NCBI RefSeq assembly: GCF_964340395.1
Contig: NC_135570.1
Span: forward strand, 8,685,322-8,749,321
Origin: Glandiceps talaboti
Lineage: Eukaryota > Hemichordata > Enteropneusta > Spengelidae
Direction of reading: 5' to 3'
Length of the DNA stretch: 64,000 nt
A program made the position numbers and the translations under genes. The notes beneath the pieces were generated by a model that was not told where the DNA came from, did not search any database, and saw only the letters and a program-made list of their open reading frames with translations. Shown piece by piece: positions 63,410-64,000 of the stretch; the stretch's first letter is position 1; every line of letters starts with the position of its first letter.

Positions 63410-64000
63410 CTAATTAAAAGTTAAAAAGCAATTATCAGTCAATTAAGAATTGACTATATACATGTTTAATATGTAAACTTTTTATCAAAAATCAACAAAC
63501 ACGTAGACTGAGTAGTACACCCCTGATGATGCTGATGAAATTAGTGGCAATTTGGGATTTGCTTCCAAGAAATACATTTCATGAACCCAGAGCCCATGAA
63601 CATTCATTCTCGCAGTACGTATAAAACATTGACAATGTCTGCTTTAACATACTTTATGTGAATGTGAATTATTTTGACAAAATTGCTCAATAAGTAAACT
63701 GTGAATCTCCATCACATGAAAATTACAACCTGAAAAAAATCTCATTTGGTGAAATTGAAATTTTGAGAAATATATTTTCATATTTGAAAGAAAATTAGAG
63801 AGTGAATGAGAACTTGATGTAATTCATGGGTATTTAAATGATGTAAGGCCATATGGGAAACTTCCCGAAAGGCATAATAATAAACTTTATTAAACTTTAA
63901 ATAAATTCGGAAATGCACAGAGAGGATACAAAATTGACATGTTATGTAGCTACAAACATTACATGGAATGTCTGTACAGTGTGTAAATTTTGCAACAGGT
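63410..64000 (-). other. MAT intron, upstream part (incomplete)
   Basis: Non-coding. Around 63870-63905 the minus strand reads TTTAATAAAGTTTATTATTA, similar to the 3' end of LINE B, and may be a LINE 3' fragment. Confidence 0.5.

Overview
This is a 64 kb piece of an animal (bilaterian) nuclear genome, AT-rich and full of repeats. The evidence is a four-exon class A neuropeptide-type GPCR, the last two coding exons of a methionine adenosyltransferase (MAT) gene, two APE-type LINE retrotransposons, many short inverted-repeat elements, and dense di- and tetranucleotide arrays. A marine invertebrate fits best. I cannot name the phylum from sequence alone.

Layout. 1-8.4 kb: no gene seen; minisatellite, (TA)n and (CAGA)n arrays, one inverted-repeat transposon and a hammerhead-ribozyme-like motif. 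8.4-32.9 kb, + strand: a GPCR gene in four phase-0 exons (8440/8626-8961, 20982-21386, 23120-23320, 32736-32939) with introns of 12.0, 1.7 and 9.4 kb. The third intron holds a nested retrotransposon in the sense direction. LINE A has an L1-like ORF1 and an EN-RT ORF2. Its ORF1 is split by a 5'-truncated LINE B of the CR1/L2 group with an (ATT)n tail. The whole nest lies between 47-bp inverted repeats. 33-57 kb: intergenic, with many MITE-like elements (one with 128-bp terminal inverted repeats and a 9-bp target duplication), dispersed repeats and three more ribozyme-like motifs beside (TA)n tracts. 57.3-64 kb, - strand: the 3' end of the MAT gene, with exons 63276-63409 and 57271-57373. A 5.9 kb intron between them contains a large 17-bp minisatellite.

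The most unusual signal is a set of four motifs with the full conserved core of a minimal type I hammerhead ribozyme (near 5.0, 33.7, 40.5 and 44.3 kb). Each has a 3-bp stem III and a 4-7 bp stem I that differs between copies but stays paired. Each is followed on its 3' side by a (TA)n tract. This resembles the hammerheads known in Penelope-like retroelements and animal retrozymes.

The two host genes have no evident functional link. Most long open frames elsewhere are translations of microsatellites and are not genes.
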